Assembly: GCA_003427395.1 (NCBI GenBank)
Contig: BFEA01000091.1
Coordinates: 1,243,088 to 1,303,134 of the forward strand
Direction of reading: 5' to 3'
DNA from: Chara braunii
Taxonomy: Eukaryota; Streptophyta; Charophyceae; Charales; Characeae
Length of the DNA: 60,047 bases
The notes below the pieces were generated by a model. It did no database searches and was not told the origin of the DNA. It saw nothing but the letters and a program-made list of their open reading frames with translations. This document shows positions 60,002 through 60,047 of this stretch, piece by piece (the first letter of the stretch is position 1; each line of letters begins with the position of its first letter). A program made the position numbers and the translations under genes.

Positions 60002-60047
<46 letters not shown>
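59416..60047. repeat. (TTC/TCC)n polypyrimidine tract and terminal poly-T
   Basis: TTC, TCC, TCG and (ATC)n triplets fill 59420-59975, with a pure (TTC)n core at 59605-59652. Poly-T with one CC interruption runs 59979-60047 to the window end, where the assembly may simply have stopped. Frames here give Ser/Leu/Phe homopolymers and are not genes. Confidence 0.95.

Overview
The window is transposon-packed nuclear DNA of a eukaryote in the green lineage. I can support no intact single-copy host gene. The plant-side signals are a primer-binding site matching plant tRNA-Asp (26753), a Penelope-like retroelement with an N-terminal GIY-YIG nuclease (a type known from green algae), plant-type LINE zf-RVT domains, tRNA-derived SINEs and U2/U6 snRNA fragments. 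A streptophyte alga such as a Chara-type charophyte is my best guess; this is inference and the species is not proven. The assembly is a draft: Nextera mate-pair adapter sequence is embedded at 96-133 and 202-234, there are single Ns at 8094, 39892 and 40770, and an 884-base gap lies at 29967-30850.

Layout. 1-8.6 kb: adapter artefact, U2-like fragment, two tRNA-SINEs, a broken minus-strand LINE (1567-5130), and several small foldback/TIR elements. 8.6-19.9 kb: a Ty3/gypsy element with two roughly 1.4 kb LTRs, a Gag-protease ORF, and a pol frame with no frameshift but about eight in-frame stops. A C4HC3 PHD-type finger lies between RNase H and integrase, and extra ORFs follow the integrase. 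20-24 kb: two inverted, diverged copies of an unknown coding block around a LINE 3' fragment, then an LTR-like stretch on the minus strand. 24-35 kb: the 5' part of a second, larger LTR retroelement (GC-rich minisatellite, tRNA-Asp PBS, decayed coding blocks, a gag-like ORF), interrupted by the gap and by two elements inserted at TTAA. 35-44 kb: a LINE endonuclease fragment split by a TIR element, two 409-bp MITEs with TTA duplications, TTAA-type MITEs, and an 853-bp TIR element.

44.46-52.18 kb is the most interesting part: a Penelope-like element with pseudo-LTRs, a CCHC/coiled-coil ORF1, and an ORF2 of GIY-YIG followed by reverse transcriptase. A hammerhead-ribozyme-like motif occurs in both pseudo-LTRs. 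A 10-11 bp target duplication shows it inserted into the terminal repeat of an older TTAA MITE. 52.2-60.05 kb: about 1 kb of polypurine/polypyrimidine microsatellite, AT-rich DNA with three families of diverged short repeats, a possible TIR element, and a (TTC/TCC)n tract ending in poly-T at the window edge.

Every recognisable protein-coding unit belongs to a mobile element, and most are decayed. The coding parts serve retrotransposition (capsid, protease, RT, RNase H, integrase, GIY-YIG or AP endonuclease). The nested insertions give a relative order: MITE before Penelope element, and gag ORF before TTAA element.
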